Shown one piece after another: positions 22,404 through 34,344 of a DNA stretch of 64,000 bases. The notes under the pieces are model-generated. The model did no database searches and had not been told where the DNA came from. It was given only the letters and a program-made list of their open reading frames with translations. Position numbers and translations under genes: made by a program. Where the stretch lies: NCBI GenBank assembly GCA_029255685.2, contig CM055312.2, positions 50,812,202-50,876,201 of the forward strand, in the 5' to 3' direction. Within the stretch, counting starts at the first letter, position 1; each line of letters opens with the position of its first letter. Source of the stretch: Silene conica (lineage: Eukaryota; Streptophyta; Magnoliopsida; Caryophyllales; Caryophyllaceae).

Positions 22404-23325
22404 TATGAGACAGAGTGGGAGAAATTTTGAACTTAATGAAGTTCGAGAAGTTCAAGAGCCACAAACTGAAGCTGAGACAGATGAAGATGTTCCTTCTTCT
22501 TCAGCTTCGGTACCTATTCAACCCAGGAGGTCGAGTAGGGTTCCACATCAACCTGATAGGTATGTTGGACTAATTGAGGAAGATGGTAGCCTAGACGTAT
22601 TACTTTTGGAAAGTGATGAGCCTACCACTTACAAAGCTGCAATCTCTAGTCCCGACTCCGCCAAATGGCAAGAGGCCATGACATCCGAGATGGATTCTAT
22701 GCATCAAAACCAAGTATGGGACTTGGTAGACTTGACTAAGGAGATGAGACCTCTCCAATGCAAGTGGATCTTCAAAGTGAAGAATGGCATAGAAGGACAT
22801 AATGATGTCTATAAAGCTAGGCTAGTAGCTAAAGGGTTTTCCCAAGTTCAAGGTCTTCATTATGATGAAACCTTTTCTCCGGTAGCCATGCTAAGATCCA
22901 TTAGGATAATGTTAGCGATTGCCGCATTTCATGACTATGAAGTGTGGCAAATGGACGTCAAAACCGCCTTCTTAAATGGGCATTTAAAGGAGGATGTGTA
23001 TATGATGCAACCTGAGGGTTTTGAAGATCCTAAAAATCCTAACAAGGTATGCAAGCTTAAGAGATCCATCTATGGTCTCAAGCAAGCATCCAGGAGTTGG
23101 AATCATCGCTTCAATGAAGTCATAAAAGAAAATGGTTTCACTCGAAGTGTCGAGGAACCTTGTCTATATATATATGAAATTCAGTGGGAGCAATGTTGTA
23201 TTCCTAATCTTGTATGTGGATGACATACTACTCATTGGAAATGATGTTCCAATGCTTTCATCAGTGAAAGGATGGTTAGGTAACCATTTTCAGATGAAAG
23301 ATCTAGGAAATGCACAATGCATATT
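22404..23325 (+). pseudogene. Copia A RT, first part (after gypsy B)
   Basis: Linker region (SSRVPHQPDRYVGL) then RT: WQEAMTSEMDSMHQNQVWDLVDL, CKWIFKVK, ARLVAKGFSQV, MDVKTAFLNGHL, KLKRSIYGLKQASRSWNHRF. The frame is lost at a TATATATATA run near 23165-23176, where 2 nt too many shift it. The catalytic motif LILYVDDILLIGND is read in the next frame from about 23132. Element C cuts the gene at 23326, within the sequence that continues as ILGIRIYRDRS at 53937. Confidence 0.9.
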
Positions 23326-24511
23326 TGTAACATCCCAATATTTAGGGACTTGGAAGTTTAATGATTTTAAGTTCAAGTTCGAGAATTAATTTATATTTCG
23401 TAATTTTTGGAATTTCTTCTAAATAACTAATTAATTTATGTGATAATATTTTAAAGGATTTAAAATAAGGTTTCATTTAATTTCATAATTTACGTCTTAA
23501 CAATTTAATTTCATAGTCCGGAAATATTTATATCATCTTAAGTTTATAGTTACCTTAAGTCGGTGTTTTTAGTTTAAACCGTCTTAAAACTTGTCTTATG
23601 GGCCTAACTCGTTAATGGACCCATTTCCCCTCTTTTTCCTCACAAAACCCTAACCCCACTACCTTCTACCTCCCTCCTCCAATTCATTTTTCAGATTTGC
23701 AACAACAACAAACACCATTTTTATAAATTTCTCCTTCAATTTTAAAATGCTCATAGAATCTTCGTTTCTTATCCGATTGAGACGATTTTCGCGGCCACGG
23801 ATTCTCTTCTCGCCCTCCTTCTTTCTAGGTAAGTTTTATCTCATAATCTTTCCGTCAAAATTTCGGCCTGCTCTTGTAATTTCGAAATTCGTGATTTTCT
23901 TCGATGTTTGTGTTGTTTTAGACAGTGTTGGTGTTAACCCGGAAAAAGGCTTGGTGATTATTGAAGACGATCTCGAAGATTTCAAAGATTTCGCTAAGTA
24001 AAGGTGACGATAATGAGAAACTCGGCCTTATTGTTAATATTAGCACTTTTGATGTTTAAGATGATTTAAGTTTCTGAAATTTCATATGATTAGTGTTGTT
24101 TAGACTTAGTAACATGTTAGGAATGTTCTTACTTGATGATTACATGCCTTGGTGATGTTACATATGTTATTGTTAAGTTTTTTCAGAAATTTATGTTTTG
24201 CGACGGATATAAATCATAAGCTTATTGAGGATTGTTTGTGGGATTATTTGCCGCTAGATAGTGTATTGAGGGTTTATATGTGATGGGTAAACATTTGTTG
24301 TTGTTAATTTAGAAGTCTCGAATCAATTTGTGAAGTTTTGATTGTTTTGGAGAAAACTCGATTTTGCGTACAGCGGCCTCTGAGCCGACAGGCTGACCGG
24401 CAGCCGGTCGGCCGGCTCAAAGTCGCTGTGTTGAAATTTTGGCTTTTCAGAAATTGGGAAAGGTTTCTGAGCCGGTCAGTCGGCCGCCGGTCGACCGGCT
24501 CAGGATCCATA
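23326..24511 (+). repeat. Left LTR of element C, first part
   Basis: Up to the F insertion. It includes a candidate intron with donor AG/GTAAGT near 23828 and acceptor TTTTAG near 23920, a short acidic reading frame ending at TAA 23999-24001, the conserved AAAGGTGACGATAATGAGAA block just after it, and two GC-rich palindromic units (24375-24421 and 24466-24504). Confidence 0.9.
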
Positions 24512-25758
24512 TGTTGGGAAATGTGTCCTCAACAATTGTGCGATCACGACAGTGATAAAAATCATTGTCATAAATCTTATGAAATGAATATGCAAGGGAC
24601 GATCGATATTTGATATAGTCAACTGACCAACATTAATCGGTAATGATTGGCTGACTAGAGTTTGACATTACTGTCGTATAACGGTGGTGGTCAGTTGATC
24701 CCTTTAGGTCACACCTATAGGACAGACCCCTTAAACATATATTGATTAATTGTATATGATACGAATTGATCGATATTCTTAAAACCGTATATCGAGAAAT
24801 CAGAGGTTGAATCTTAAAGTAAGATTTATATTTGAAATTGAAATGTGTCGATTGTAAAATATTAATAGACATTTATGAAATGTCGAAATTAGAATGAGAA
24901 GGGTTCGTGGTTATAACAAATGTTGTATATCGTATTGACGATTATTATAATAACCATATTTTGAGATGGTGATTATGAATTACTAAATAATTTGCTAAAT
25001 ATGATTTGATTAATTTAGAAATATTATTTATGTGATAAATATATTTTTAAATTAATACAATTGAATTATGTCACATAGGATGTCACATATTACACAATTG
25101 TACAAATTACAATTTTGTAAAATAAGGTCCATTTTACAATATAATGTGTCGTGTATGTGCATGTGTTATGGATTAATATTGGTAATATTAATTCTTACAC
25201 ACATAATGATTACTATAAGATAGTCTAACATACATATTAGTAGATATGCATACTTGAGTGCATGTGTAAGACAAGCAACCTATTTTGGTCTTCCTAAACA
25301 CATATCACACGACATGCACATACACTACTCAACCTCACCCTCTTTATATATGTGTAGTTCACATCATTATTTGGTGCTACACTTATGATTTTTCTAGAGT
25401 AAGAAAATAAAATTTACCTCTTAAATATTATTAGATAATATTCTCTAGTATACTAATATTATTATTAGTATACGGTTTTAAGGCAACCGTTTCCATCACC
25501 TAGCTCGTGTTAGTGTTTCGGTGTTTAAGGGTAGGTCTTGGGTGCATCGTAAAGGAGGCAAGCTATTTTGGTTGCTCCGTGGAGGATCGTCATAGCACTA
25601 TTTCGGACCGTTTGTAAGACCTTTTTCATAATTATTCCGCATATGTTGTTACATGCATAAGATCTTGAGTATAAATTAATATGAGATTAATTAAAATTAG
25701 TAAGATTAGTAAGACTAATAATTTGAACATGTGAGTAAGACTACACGTTTTCCCATCA
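24512..25758 (+). repeat. 5' LTR of copia F
   Basis: TGTTGGGAAATG ... CGTTTTCCCATCA, 1247 bp. Inverted repeat TCAACTGACC (24619-24628) / GGTCAGTTGA (24689-24698). TATA-like TTTATATATG near 25343. Confidence 0.95.
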
Positions 25759-25760
25759 AG

Positions 25761-25772
25761 TGGTATCAGAGC
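25761..25772 (+). promoter_or_regulatory. Primer binding site of copia F
   Basis: Exact TGGTATCAGAGC two bases after the LTR. Confidence 0.95.
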
Positions 25773-28233
25773 ATTAGGTTGCTTGCATGCAACTCGATTT
25801 TTACGTTTTTGCGAGAAAATGCGATTTTAATTAAAAACGAAAATGGTTAGTACATATAGGATATCCACGAAAATCATATTGCATGTATATTTTCTGGTCT
25901 TAAAATAGTTTTAAGTCATTTTGATGATTTATGGAATAATATTGTTCATCATTGTAATTAAAATGTTTAATTTAGGCTTAAAATCGGTTAAAAATGTTTT
26001 ATTATGGGAAAAATAGCTAAATAATGTTTCTGGCCGTGAATTTTAAATATGTTCTCACATGCATTTAACATATTATGAATACATATAATTTTCGAAATTA
26101 TTGAGTTTTATGCATGGTTTATGATTTTTAATGGTTAAATAGTCATAAAATGAGTTAAATATGGGTTAAATAGTTATATTATGAATTTAACTATAAAATT
26201 TTTTGTAGATGTCACATGCAATATTTAAAATATATGATGAATTTTCCAGAAATTTTTCGTTAATATTGCATGAATATTGATTTTTATTGTAAAAATCGTA
26301 ATATTAGTGACATATTTTAGCTTAAATAGTTTAATTTCGAATTTGACCATAAAAATTTAATATAGTGTAATATTACTTCTAGCATGCATGTGAATTTTGA
26401 GCTATTAATCTCGAATATTGCATGAGAAATGATTTTAATCGGTAAAATCGCGTAATATATGACACGAATTATTAAAAATAGTAAAAGTTACTTAAATGGT
26501 CCGAAAAATTCACCCATATTAGTCATATTATATATGATCATCAACATATTTTTATTTAGTGCCAAAAGTTTCTGAAATTTTAAGTTTTAGTTTTAAAAGG
26601 TTAAAATTGGAGATTGAGTGTTGGAAGAGTCATAATCATTTTTCAATCCTAAAACAGTGTGCATCTGATTTTTCTTGCATTTTTAAGATACTTTGAGTGT
26701 CTAGGAAGATGTAAAAATTATATTGGTATTTTATTTCATAATTTTTGAAATAGTTTTGTATTTTTCCGATTAATTTGCATGTACACGGCAATTTTACGAA
26801 ATAAATAAGTATATTTCGAAAATATTTAAGTTTTAAGGATCTGAAATTTTAGAAAATTTACAGTATGTTCAAAATTTTGAATTTTGAATTTTCGAAATTT
26901 TTATGACTCGTTTGATTATTTTAATGTTATTTCCCGTAAAACCGATTAAAACCGAACAATATTAAAATAAAAGTTAAGTTAATTTTCGAAATTTGAGTAA
27001 GACTAAATTTTGAATCCTAAAATGTGTTAGGAAACTTAACTAAATCATGAATAATGATTCATAAAGTGATTAGTGATTTTAAAAATGTTTAAATCACGTT
27101 ATTCCATAAAACCGTGTTATTACGAATAATGATATTTAAAACGTGTTTAAATAGGACGATTTGGCTTAGGTTTTGCATTTTACATAAGCATTGCATAATT
27201 ATTTATTGTTTATGAATGTCATATTTTGTTTACGTAATTTTGAATTATGTAATTTACTTAGTATGGCCTTAGATTTTGATCGATATTTCCCGTAATGTAA
27301 GGGTTTATCGATTTGGTTGTAATTTAATGTGATATCGTATCACTTTATTTTATTGTTTTATTTTTATTTTATAATGTATAAAATAGTTAGAAAATTTGTA
27401 ATTATTTATAATTCCGGAGATCCTTGAAGACGGTGCCATTTCGGAAAGGAGTTCCGACCAAGACGGAGTTTGCCTTGGGATGCGTGCCGCGTGTGAAGTT
27501 CAAGGGACCAAAGGAGTTGGTTTCCGAATTTGTAATTTACTTTATTTTCTATTTTAGGAAAGGCCATACTAGGGGTTTATTTATGCTTTTAAGTTTTTAT
27601 GCTTTTATTTATGCTTATCATGTTTGCATGCATAGCCAAATCGTCATTCATATCATGCAATTCGTCGATTTTATCGACCGTGTCAATTAAATTATCGATA
27701 ATTCACCGACTTAGTTCACTTAAAGGAGATAGATAATAAATTGACAAGATCTCTTACGTTATTTAAAAATCGAGACATAGCCTTACCAAAAAGTAAAGAA
27801 CCCGCGAAGGATCTTCTTCATAAGGGAGTAGGCTCGGCTAAACCGGGGTGCAAACCTTATTACGTTGGTGAAGTAGGGTAATATGATTACGTTTCTCGAA
27901 ATTTGGTTGATCTCGACGAAGGTATTCGAGCCACCGTAGTGGTAATAAGTTCGGGCTAAGATAAGAATTAGTGTAATTTTATCGACCGAGAGTTCTAAAA
28001 GTAGAATCGATTAAGGGGTTAATCTACCGAGTCATATTAATAAGGGATGTATCGGCTAAACCGTGCCCGAGTTAGTATGTATTTGGGTCTCGGGATCATT
28101 TACGTAATTGGGTAAGAGATTATTAAGTAGATGCATAACTTGTTTAAAAATTTACAAGTTTATTTATTAAAACGATAATTGTGTTTTGATTTCTTTATTT
28201 TATTGTAGTTCATTTTTCGACTTTCAACCATCA
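25773..28233 (+). other. Untranslated leader of copia F, with gag-proximal hairpin
   Basis: About 2.46 kb, AT-rich, no gene. The final ~700 nt are homologous to the copia A leader. A hairpin with arms ATTTACGTAA (28098-28107) and TTAAGTAGAT (28123-28132; one mismatch and one G-U pair) and loop with GGGTAAGAGA lies 100 nt before the gag ATG. Confidence 0.7.
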
Positions 28234-28243
28234 ATGGCAAATA
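28234..28243 (+). CDS. Copia F gag, first 10 nt (start codon side of the D2 insertion)
   Basis: ATGGCAAATA precedes the D2 insertion and is continuous in frame with 41482-42398 once D2 and one TSD copy are ignored: 10 + 917 = 927 nt, 309 codons with the stop. The ATG is preceded by CAACCATCA, unlike any upstream in-frame start. Confidence 0.85.
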
Positions 28244-29239
28244 TGTGGGGAATAAAACATGTATTCGCCCTTTAATTACAGGATTATAATGAAAAATACA
28301 ATCGTGAATATGGTCATAAGATTAAAAAGCATAAGAAAAGAAGTACAACCTTTGGTCCTTGTGCGAAAGGCCTAAGAACAGGAATTAACACAAATTCCCT
28401 CCTATAACTTGCACCCAAGACTTAGAATGAGACGTGGCCGCGTGTGCTAGAAATTCTCTCCAACTGCCTTGCAATATTGGGAGAGCCTTTTGAGTTTAGA
28501 TGTGAGATCTGGGTTATGGGAGAAGAATGCTCTCAAACCCTAATTTTCTTTTGAGATTATATTAATCAGTGCAACAAGAGTAACTGACATAAGGAGAGTC
28601 CTCCTCCTTATGTAGTTGTTTTGGCCGAAAATTCTAATAGGGTAGGAGTGGGCTTTCCACTCTTACCTTATACTAATTCGTGATTCGACCCATTTAGCTT
28701 TAAGTTGTTCGCGGTATTTTTAATTATAAATCGTAACATGTTATCAGATATTAATACAGTCGATATATTAATAATGGTCTGACAAAATACGATATTGTAT
28801 AATTACCCAAATTAATATAACTGTTTATATTAATACGCGAATACAATATTTAATTAAATATAACCGTTCATATTTAATTTACGAATTAATCATGTAATCC
28901 GTATTAGCTAAATTTATTTAATCCGTATTAAATAATAATCTCAACATCTTATTTACTAATTTAGTAGTCAATACCTCTGACTAACCGTTTAGTCATATCC
29001 GGCAAAATGTGACTGTATTTTCATACCTTCACATCTCTCAAACGTGTCCTATAGGTGTGACGTATAGGGACCAGTTGATCACCGCCATCCGTATGACAAT
29101 AACGTCAAACTTATCTAGCAAGCCAACCGTTATTGATAAACGTGGATTAACTGGTAATAATACAAAAGTATGCCCTTGTGATCCTTGAAGAGATTTAATA
29201 AGTCATTGTACTTAATTGTCAAGGACACCAGCCCCAACA
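28244..29239 (-). repeat. 3' LTR of copia D2
   Basis: TGTGGGGAATAAAAC ... CCCCAACA, 996 bp. Inverted repeat ACCAGTTGATC (29070-29080) / GATTAACTGGT (29145-29155). One of the two LTR differences lies in this arm; the 5' LTR has the fully paired GATCAACTGGT. Confidence 0.97.
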
Positions 29240-30102
29240 ATCTCCCACTTGTCCGTACAAGGGTATGTGCAATGACGTTATCACACTACATGTGGAGGAC
29301 ACAATCTCCAACAAACTCCCACTTGTCCGTACAAGTGTAGGTGCGATAACCGAATCTCATATCCTTTTAAAATTTCTCCCACTCAATGTAAGACAATTTG
29401 CAAATCCGCATTCGCAAAGGTCGTATCTCACAAGCGATCTGTATCAAGAGTGGTTTCCCCGACTAGAGAGTAACTTAACTGATAAAACGAATCTGTATTC
29501 GAGCATGGCCATGCATTTCAGTTACTACTCCTCGAGTGGCCCTGAGAAATGATAAAATCCTGATAAGGGTTTGGATATTTCCCTCAACTCGAATCCTGCC
29601 GATATCGCCCAGCATGAAATAACCCAGAAAAAAATCCTCTTGGCCCCTGTTACGGTGACCGTGGGAAAGAAACCAAAGTTACCCAAAATCTGTCTTAATC
29701 TCAAGAGACAGTTGAAGGTCAAAAGACTCGACTCTAAGGAACACTATGGAGGTCCTATCCACGACCAGGCACCCAATGTTATAAAACATTTAGGACTCCA
29801 TAACGTTGTCACGGGGTGTCCTACGAGATATCCGTATAACTCGCCTTTGTGATTGGTCAGTCATCCACGTGACTTATGGCTCGTTGAACCCACCATCAAC
29901 CAACGTCACAAAATGATTACCTCAGTTATCAGCTCAAGTGGGTAATCAAGGACCAAAACGATGTAATGTTAATCAGTTCACTTTGTGGTGTTCAAAATTG
30001 GCGTACAATTCCACATGAAAAACAAAACATTTTATATCATAACAATAAGGTTGAATAGAGTACACGAGAAAATGAATTATTACATGAATTCATAAAAGAG
30101 TA
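29240..30102 (-). other. 3' UTR of copia D2, conserved structured block and duplicated PPT-like tract
   Basis: No gene. Palindrome GCATGGCCATGC (29503-29514), hairpin CGAAT-CTGT-ATTCG (29488-29501), enclosing stem TAACTGA (29476-29482) / TCAGTTA (29518-29524). Two copies of the tract CTCCCACTTGTCCGTACAAG (near 29243 and 29314) mean the PPT AAGTGGGAG occurs twice, about 70 bp apart; only the outer one abuts the LTR. Confidence 0.75.
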
Positions 30103-32413
30103 CTACAACTTAGGAACACATCCAATTCCCATGGAATGAATGTGCCCTTCATGCTTATCACGTGGTAATGCTTTTGTGAGAGGATCAGCTATGTTGTCAT
30201 CCGTAGCGATCTTATTAATGAAAATCTCCTTTTGCTCCACGTAATCTCTGATTAGATGAGTTTTCCGTTGTACATGCCTAGCCTTGTTGCTAGACTTATG
30301 CTCCTTAGCTTGGAAGATGGCACCTTTATTATCACAATAAACGGTGATTGGGTCATTCGAACTAGGCACTACTGATAGTCCTTGTAAGAATTGACGCATC
30401 CATATTGCTTCCTTAGCTGCTTCTGAGGCGGCATAGTACTCGGACTCAGTCGTAGAATCTGCTGTAACACTCTGTTTAGAACTTTTCCAGCTGACAGCAG
30501 CGCCATTAAGAGTAAAAACGAATCCAGACTGAGATTTCGAGTCATCTCGATCCGTTTGGAAGCTAGCATCTGCGTAACCCGTGGCGCAGAGCGTCGAGTC
30601 GCCTCCGTAAGTCAATCCCCAATCTTTAGTCCTCCGTAGGTACTTAAGAATGTTTTTCACGGCCATCCAGTGTTGTTCACCTGGATGAGCTTGGAATCGA
30701 CTTGTCATACTCAATGCATATGCAACGTCAGGACGTGTGCATATCATGGCATACATGATCGATCCTATTGCCGAAGCATAAGGAATCCGACTCATGCGCT
30801 CTTTCTCTTCCAGTGACTTAGCTTCTTGAGTCTTGCTCAAGTGAAGCCCAGGAGTCATAGGAAGGAACCCTTTCTTGGAGTTCGTCATACTGAATCTCTC
30901 TAGAATCTTATCTATATAAGACTCCTGATTGAGAGACAACATCCGTCGTGATCTATCCCTGTAGATACGGATGCCCAAAATTCTTTGTGCCTCTCCCAGA
31001 TCTTTCATCTGGAAGTGATTTTTCAACCATGCTTTAACCGAAGATAAGAGAGGTATGTCGTTCCCAATCAAGAGTATGTCGTCGACATACAGTACTAGGA
31101 AGACAATCTTGCTCCCACTCGACTTGATATAGAGACATGGTTCCTCGACTGATCGAATGAACCCATTCTCTTTTATCACTTGGTCGAAGCGATGATTCCA
31201 ACTCCGCGATGCTTGCTTAAGTCCATAGATGAAACGCTTAAGCTTGCAAACTTTCTTAGGATGTACTGGATCGATAAAACCCTCAGGTTGTACCATGTAC
31301 AACTCTTCCTCCAAATAACCGTTTAAGAAGGCGGTTTTAACGTCCATTTGCCATATTTCATAATCATGAAATGCGGCGATCGCTAAGATAATCCGAATGG
31401 AACGTAGCATGACTACGGGTGCAAAGATCTCATCATAGTGCAAGCCTGGCACTTGGGTGAAACCTTTAGCAACTAGTCTAGCCTTGTGGATATCTTGTTG
31501 TCCTTCCACGGCATGCTTTATCTTGTAAAGCCATTTGCATTGAAGGGGACGTACCTTTGCAGGTAGGTCCACAAGATCCCACACGTTGTTCTCATACATG
31601 GAGTCCATCTCGGATTGCATGGCTTCTAGCCATAGCTTTGAGTCAGAACTGGTCATGGCACCTTTATAGGTTGTGGGTTCATTACCCTCTAGGAGTAAGA
31701 CGTCATCTGTATCATGTTCCTCGACCATACCAATGTATCTGTCCGGTGGAATAGAGACTCTTCCCGACCTCCTAGGTTCCTTAGGGATATCTACCGCAGC
31801 CTCGGTTGAAGGAACTGTTTCCTCCAATGGTTGCTCGGTAGTTGGTTCTTGAACCTCCGATAACTCGAAGGTTCTATTACTCGACTTGTTCTCGAGAAAT
31901 TCTTTCTCTAAGAACGTCGCACTAGCCGCAACAAAAACACGTTGTTCGGCAGGCGAGTAGAAGTAATGACCAAAAGTTCCCTTTGGATAGCCTATAAAGT
32001 ATGTCTTGACCGATCGCGGGCCGAGCTTATCCTCGTGTCTCCACTTGACATAAGCCTCGCAGCCCCAAACCCGAATAAAGGACAAGTTAGGGACCGTTCC
32101 CTTCCATAATTCGTATGGAGTCTTGTCAACAGCTTTAGACGGACTTCGGTTAAGTATTAGAGCGGCTGACAAAAGAGCATAGCCCCAAAATGAATCAGGC
32201 ACAACGGTGTGACTCATCATGGATCGAACCATATCAAGTAGAGTTCGATTTCTCCGTTCGGACACACCATTTAATTGTGGTGTTCCAGGTGGAGTCAACT
32301 GTAGCACGATGCCACAGTCTTTAAGGTGTTGATCAAACTCGTGTGAAAGATACTCACCACCACGATCCGAACGTAGTGCTTTAATCTTTCTACCCAGCTG
32401 GTTCTGTACCCTA
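30103..32413 (-). pseudogene. Copia D2 pol: integrase end, RT and RNase H
   Basis: Open frame from the CACTA insertion point to the stop at 30103-30105. Integrase Glu region TPQLNGVSERRNRTLLDMVR, then DSFWGYALLSAALILNRSP. RT: WLEAMQSEMDSMYENNVWDL, CKWLYKIK, MDVKTAFLNGYLEEELYM, KLKRFIYGLKQASRSWNHRF, catalytic VLYVDDILLIGND. RNase H: GYADASFQTDRDDSKSQ, VTADSTTESEYYAASEAAKE, VYCDNKGAIFQAKEHKS, DPLTKALPRDKHEGH. All catalytic residues appear intact; the gene is separated from its 5' half by the CACTA. Confidence 0.93.
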
Positions 32414-33412
32414 CACTACTACAAATTTGATCAAAGAGAACGGTTACAAAGCGTTCTTAAATCTGTTTTGAACCGTCCTGTGGCCAAGCGTTCTCGTTGA
32501 TCAAAGAGAACGGTTAAAATTAAGTCAACCCGGTCTCTTTGATATATCAAAGAGAGCGGTTGTGCTCCAAGACAATTCTCTTTGATATCAGAACCGTTCT
32601 CTTTGATATATCAAAGAGACCGATTGTCCTCCACAACCGTTCTCCTTGATATATTGATTTTTTTGGCGCCTCCACTTAACCTTTTCAAAGAGAACAAACT
32701 ATACAAGCAACCGTTCTCGTTGTTAATTTCAAAGAGAACAAGATATACAAGGAACCGTTCTCATTGTTTCAACTATATTTTTAATAATTCTGTTTTTTCG
32801 TAACCCCTACACGATTGGATCGTATATCCCATAAGAATTAAACCTGCATTACAATTCAGAAACTCCAGCAAGTTTTACGCAACAAAAATCTTTACATTTA
32901 ATTCAAATTCATAAAGGATAAATTCTTGAATCTTTACAAAGACTTGTCATGTTTTAAAGAGTAAAGACGCTATAAATATCAAAACTACGTGCAAAACATA
33001 AATAAAAAGCCTTCAATCACTAGTGTCCATGATGATAATCTCCAATTCAAATCTCCAATTCACTCTGGGCACACCCCAAAAGGATGCATAGCTCCTTCCG
33101 CAAAATCATGCATCTGGAATCTCTCTAGTAGCTGCCAAAATAACGAGTGTGCAGTATATTATATAGAAAGTGGTGCCCCAACCGCAAATCTACGCCAACT
33201 AAGTTTAATATCTAAACAAACAAGGATTCACAAAGGAATATAAGTTTACCTGCAATTTCTTCTGCGCAACTGCCAATTGATTTTGCAACGATTTAACTTG
33301 TTCATTTTGTGTCATACACGTGGTCTGCTTAGAGAATAAAGCAACTGAGGTGTGATAGACAATAAAAAATATTGCATTTTAAGTAATTGATATCAGAAGT
33401 AATGTGGTAAAC

Positions 33413-33682
33413 CTCCGATCAATTTGATTTCAGTGTAATACTATCCAGCTTCGAGATAGAGCAACCCGTGAAGTCTTTGTACTTTGCAATTTCATATGTC
33501 AAAGCCTGTAATTTTGACCCAAAATGTGCACGCATAACAGACTCAGGAACCCGAACTGGGTGCATTCTAGGACAATCTACAGATGACACAATAACACCCA
33601 CGGTACAATTGATTTTCAGATAGTCATCCTTGAGAAAGACGAAGTTTCAAGCACATTTCTCTTAAAGAAACGCTTATATCCC
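33413..33682 (-). pseudogene. Captured MATH-BTB (BPM-like) gene fragment
   Basis: The 5' part reads GYKRFFKRNVLETSS and, after a 1-nt frame change, LKDDYLKINCTVGVIVSSVD then CPRMHPVRVPESVMRAHFG. This is the end of the MATH domain and the linker before the BTB domain in plant BPM proteins (cullin-3 substrate adaptors). Acceptor TAG precedes it. After HFG the sequence (KLQALTYEIAKYKDFTG) no longer resembles BPM and the frame ends at TGA 33419-33421, just before a donor GT at 33411-33412. So this looks like a fusion of two captured pieces. Confidence 0.8.
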
Positions 33683-34144
33683 CTACATGAACATATAAGG
33701 GGAAAATACTCGTCTGAATCAAAATAAACTATTTTCACCACCGCATACGGAGGAAATCACTGTCCAACAACCAGACACACAAATGGTATTATCTCACAGA
33801 TTAAAGCTAAATTCCATGTTTCCTAGATTTGATTGAAACAGGTAGAAGTGAATTGAGAAAGAAAATAAGTAAAGTACAAATATTTTTACTTAAAACTAAA
33901 CAATACCTGCTCATATATGTTTTCGAAACATTTTGTAGCCCACGCCTCTTTAACTTTATTCATATCTTCCACTGATATGGTTAAATCTTCAATAATCTAC
34001 ATTTAAGAGAAAATCAATAATGAGATTTTTTTGATTGATCGAGCATCGACTGGGTCTGATAACAACATTCAAAACTAACTATGTTGGGTGTCAGAAATTA
34101 GAATAGGTGGAAGAAATACAACTCAAAACGAAATGTAAGTCTAC

Positions 34145-34244
34145 CTTTATACATCTTATTTGCTTAAGAGAAGACTCAAGCTGCCTCTCAAGGTTATCAA
34201 GGTCCTTCACATTCATGTGTCCCAATCCCTCCCCAAGTAGGTTC
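34145..34244 (-). pseudogene. Captured MADS-box K-box exon, 100 bp
   Basis: Encodes NLLGEGLGHMNVKDLDNLER followed by QLESSLKQIRCIK. The 100-bp length equals the usual fourth exon of MIKC genes. Donor GT is present; the acceptor dinucleotide reads TG instead of AG, one base off consensus. Leucine spacing typical of the K-box amphipathic helix is kept. The next MIKC exon is not seen. Confidence 0.85.
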
Positions 34245-34344
34245 CAAAAACATATCAAATCATTATTAATTCTAACTCTTTAAATGCTCATTTCTACATT
34301 TCAAATTATAATACTCCATTATCCCAATTTACTTTTTTAAGTAC

